This document shows positions 5,937-7,491 of a stretch of DNA of 7,491 bases, piece by piece. A program made the position numbers and the translations under genes. The first letter of the stretch is position 1. Each line of letters begins with the position of its first letter. A model generated the notes under the pieces. The model worked only from the letters and a program-made list of their open reading frames with translations, made no database searches and was not told the DNA's origin. The DNA is from an uncultured Verrucomicrobia subdivision 3 bacterium (GTDB taxonomy: Bacteria > Verrucomicrobiota > Verrucomicrobiae > Limisphaerales > CAMLLE01): NCBI GenBank assembly GCA_946480555.1, contig CAMLLE010000137.1, forward strand, positions 1-7,491. The letters run 5' to 3'.

Positions 5937-5958
5937 GGGCGGAGCTGCCGCTCCGCCC
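5937..5958. repeat. Intergenic palindrome 4 (9-base arms, 4-base loop)
   Basis: The left arm GGGCGGAGC and the right arm GCTCCGCCC flank the loop TGCC, preceded by GGTA as palindrome 1 is preceded by TGTA. It ends 17 bases before the TTG taken as the PIG-L start, so as RNA it would sit right at the ribosome-binding region if the leader begins upstream of it. Confidence 0.85.
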
Positions 5959-5975
5959 ATACTTCCTCTGCAACA

Positions 5976-7491
5976 TTGAAACTCCAAACGTGCCTGTTTC
6001 TCGCCGCGATGCTGCTTTCCCAAGCCCATGCCGCAACTTCGCCCGCCGCCATCCTTCAGGACCTGCGCAGCTTTCAAAACATGGGCACCGTGCTCTATGT
6101 GGCTGCACATCCCGACGATGAAAACACGCAACTGATCGCATACCTGGCGCGCGGGAAGAACTACCGAACCGCCTATCTTTCTCTGACACGCGGCGATGGC
6201 GGTCAAAACGTTCTCGCGTCCGATTTCGATGAGCGTCTCGGCGTGGCGCGCACCCAGGAACTGCTCGCCGCCCGCAAACTTGATGGCGGACGCCAGTTCT
6301 TCACGCGCGCGATCGATTTCGGATTCTCCAAGGATTACCAGGAAACACTCCGCATCTGGAACAAACAGGAAGTGCTGGCCGACATCGTTCGCATCATCCG
6401 CCATTTCCAGCCAGACGTGATCATCACTCGTTTCTCGCCGCAGCCCGGCGGCACGCACGGGCATCACACCGCCTCGGCTGTGCTGGCGCGCGAAGCGTTC
6501 AAGCTGGCTGGCGATGCGAACGCATTTCCAGATCAACTCAAGACGCTGAAGCCGTGGCAGCCGAAACGCATTTTTATGAACCGCTGGGGCGGCGGTAGCG
6601 AAGGGCTTTCAATGGAGATTGGCGGCACCGATCCTGTGTCCGGAACATCGCTGATGGAACTCGCGAACCGCAGTCGCGCGATGCACAAGACGCAAGGTTT
6701 CGACAATTTCGGCGGTCGCGGCGGCGGTGCAACTCGCACCGAGAATCTTCAACTGCTCGACGGCGCGCCCGCGACAAATGATTTCATGGAAGGCGTCGAT
6801 GCGACTTGGAATCGCGTTCACGTCGGAGCCGAGGTTGCGCGGCTGACAGACGCAGCGCTTTCCAATTTCGATTCCAACAATCTCGCCGCGAACGTGCCGG
6901 CCTTGCTCAAGGTTCATGCCGCCATGAAATCGCTGCCGAACGACACCGTCATTGCCGAGAAGCGGGAGCAACTGGATCGCATCATCGCCGCGTGCGTTGG
7001 TCTGGAGGTTACGACGACTGTTCAGGCGGCAGAGGTTGTGCCGGGTGAGAAGCTGATGCTGAAGCACCGCGTGGCTGTTAAGGACGGACACGCAGTGCGC
7101 TGGATATCGGCGCGGATTGGCAACGAGCCTTTTTTAAAGCAGCCGATCGCCCTGACTGCCGCCAAGCCGGTTGAACGCGAGTCAACGTTTGTCGTTCCGG
7201 GTAACGCGCCGTTCACACATCCGTACTGGCTGCGCGCCGAGCGCGAAACGGGAATGTTCCGCGTGGATGATTTGTCACTGATTACCGAACCCCAGAATCC
7301 GCCCGCGTTGCCGATCGAGTGCGCATTTGAAATCGCAGGCCAAACGATTGTGCTGCGCGATCAGCCCGTGCAGGAGAAAGCCGGGCCGGATGGAACCGGA
7401 CGACCGCTGGCGATTATTCCGCCGGTTTCGATGTCATTCGGTTCGGAAGTGGCCATTTTCGTTCCCGGATCGTCGCGCGAGATTGAAGTGG
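5976..7491 (+). CDS. Secreted PIG-L family zinc deacetylase (C-terminus beyond window)
   Basis: The frame is open for 505 codons to the window edge. PIG-L/LmbE enzymes are zinc-dependent hydrolases that remove acetyl groups from N-acetylglucosamine-type substrates; the substrate here is unknown. A TTG at 5976 gives the signal peptide MKLQTCLFLAAMLLSQAHA followed by ATSPAA. Metal-site motifs follow: AAHPDDEN with His45, Asp47, Asp48 (43-50), SLTRGDGGQN (69-78), and GGTHGHHTAS (158-167) with the His-x-x-His pair His161/His164. LKPWQPKRIFMNRWGGG lies at about 191-207. After about residue 330 come beta-rich segments (VVPGEKLMLKHRVAV; THPYWLRAERETGMF), typical of the long secreted PIG-L proteins with C-terminal beta-sandwich domains. 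No Shine-Dalgarno precedes TTG. In-frame ATG 5826 would add 50 residues that read through two palindromes and bury the signal peptide; ATG 6009 would cut the signal peptide. Function is secure, start moderately so. Confidence 0.9.
   Translation, partial: MKLQTCLFLAAMLLSQAHAATSPAAILQDLRSFQNMGTVLYVAAHPDDENTQLIAYLARGKNYRTAYLSLTRGDGGQNVLASDFDERLGVARTQELLAARKLDGGRQFFTRAIDFGFSKDYQETLRIWNKQEVLADIVRIIRHFQPDVIITRFSPQPGGTHGHHTASAVLAREAFKLAGDANAFPDQLKTLKPWQPKRIFMNRWGGGSEGLSMEIGGTDPVSGTSLMELANRSRAMHKTQGFDNFGGRGGGATRTENLQLLDGAPATNDFMEGVDATWNRVHVGAEVARLTDAALSNFDSNNLAANVPALLKVHAAMKSLPNDTVIAEKREQLDRIIAACVGLEVTTTVQAAEVVPGEKLMLKHRVAVKDGHAVRWISARIGNEPFLKQPIALTAAKPVERESTFVVPGNAPFTHPYWLRAERETGMFRVDDLSLITEPQNPPALPIECAFEIAGQTIVLRDQPVQEKAGPDGTGRPLAIIPPVSMSFGSEVAIFVPGSSREIEV

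Noticed and set aside
5771..5958. CRISPR array interpretation of the repeated palindromes
   Set aside because: The units differ in sequence, their spacing is irregular (3, 77 and 20 bases), one pair is inverted, and no cas gene is present.
5034..6536. A 500-codon open frame on the minus strand spanning DUF2911, the intergenic region and PIG-L
   Set aside because: It runs antisense to two well-supported genes, has no recognisable domain and reads through the palindromes; it is a by-product of GC-rich codon use on the other strand.

Overview
The window looks like a chromosomal segment from the phylum Verrucomicrobiota, probably a Pedosphaera/Limisphaerales-type genome. This is inferred from gene content and not proven by a marker gene. 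The pointers are an orphan pseudopilin-like protein with the [18 protein letters not shown]-terminus and a C-terminal 'FADGH...DP.YP.E.T..W.WYKPV' signature, a Tat-exported aldo/keto reductase, secreted DUF2911 proteins, a large secreted PIG-L deacetylase, weak or absent Shine-Dalgarno sites, moderately GC-rich codon use, and GTAGGGC-type intergenic palindromes. No phage, transposase, CRISPR array, rRNA or tRNA was seen.

Layout. At the left edge (1-105, minus) lies the first 35 codons of a secreted protein. Divergent from it is hisH (300-920, plus), the glutaminase subunit of imidazole glycerol phosphate synthase, with no other histidine gene nearby. A stand-alone CheY-like receiver (965-1414, minus) converges on it. 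A 374-base stretch without a convincing gene separates the receiver from a twin-arginine aldo/keto reductase (1789-2706, plus). That gene converges on a two-gene minus operon: a prepilin-like protein (3347-4183) whose stop overlaps by 4 bases the start of a membrane protein carrying a possible zinc ribbon (2739-3350). A readable sigma70-like promoter (4215-4242) precedes the operon.

Divergent from the operon are two tandem secreted DUF2911 paralogues (4321-4869 and 4896-5753, plus), the second with an added helical, TPR-like tail. A 222-base intergenic region follows with four perfect palindromes, each with 9-base arms and a 4-base loop. The last gene (5976 to the window edge, plus) is a secreted PIG-L family zinc deacetylase, cut off by the end of the window.

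How the genes work together. Much of the content is envelope or exported: the left-edge protein, the Tat reductase, the pseudopilin, both DUF2911 proteins and PIG-L. Only the pseudopilin/zinc-ribbon pair and the DUF2911 pair look like co-transcribed units. HisH is a housekeeping enzyme and the receiver a signalling part without its kinase in view. The most unusual element is the palindrome cluster. Within each of its two pairs the stem differences are all compensated on the opposite arm, so base pairing, not primary sequence, appears to be what is preserved.
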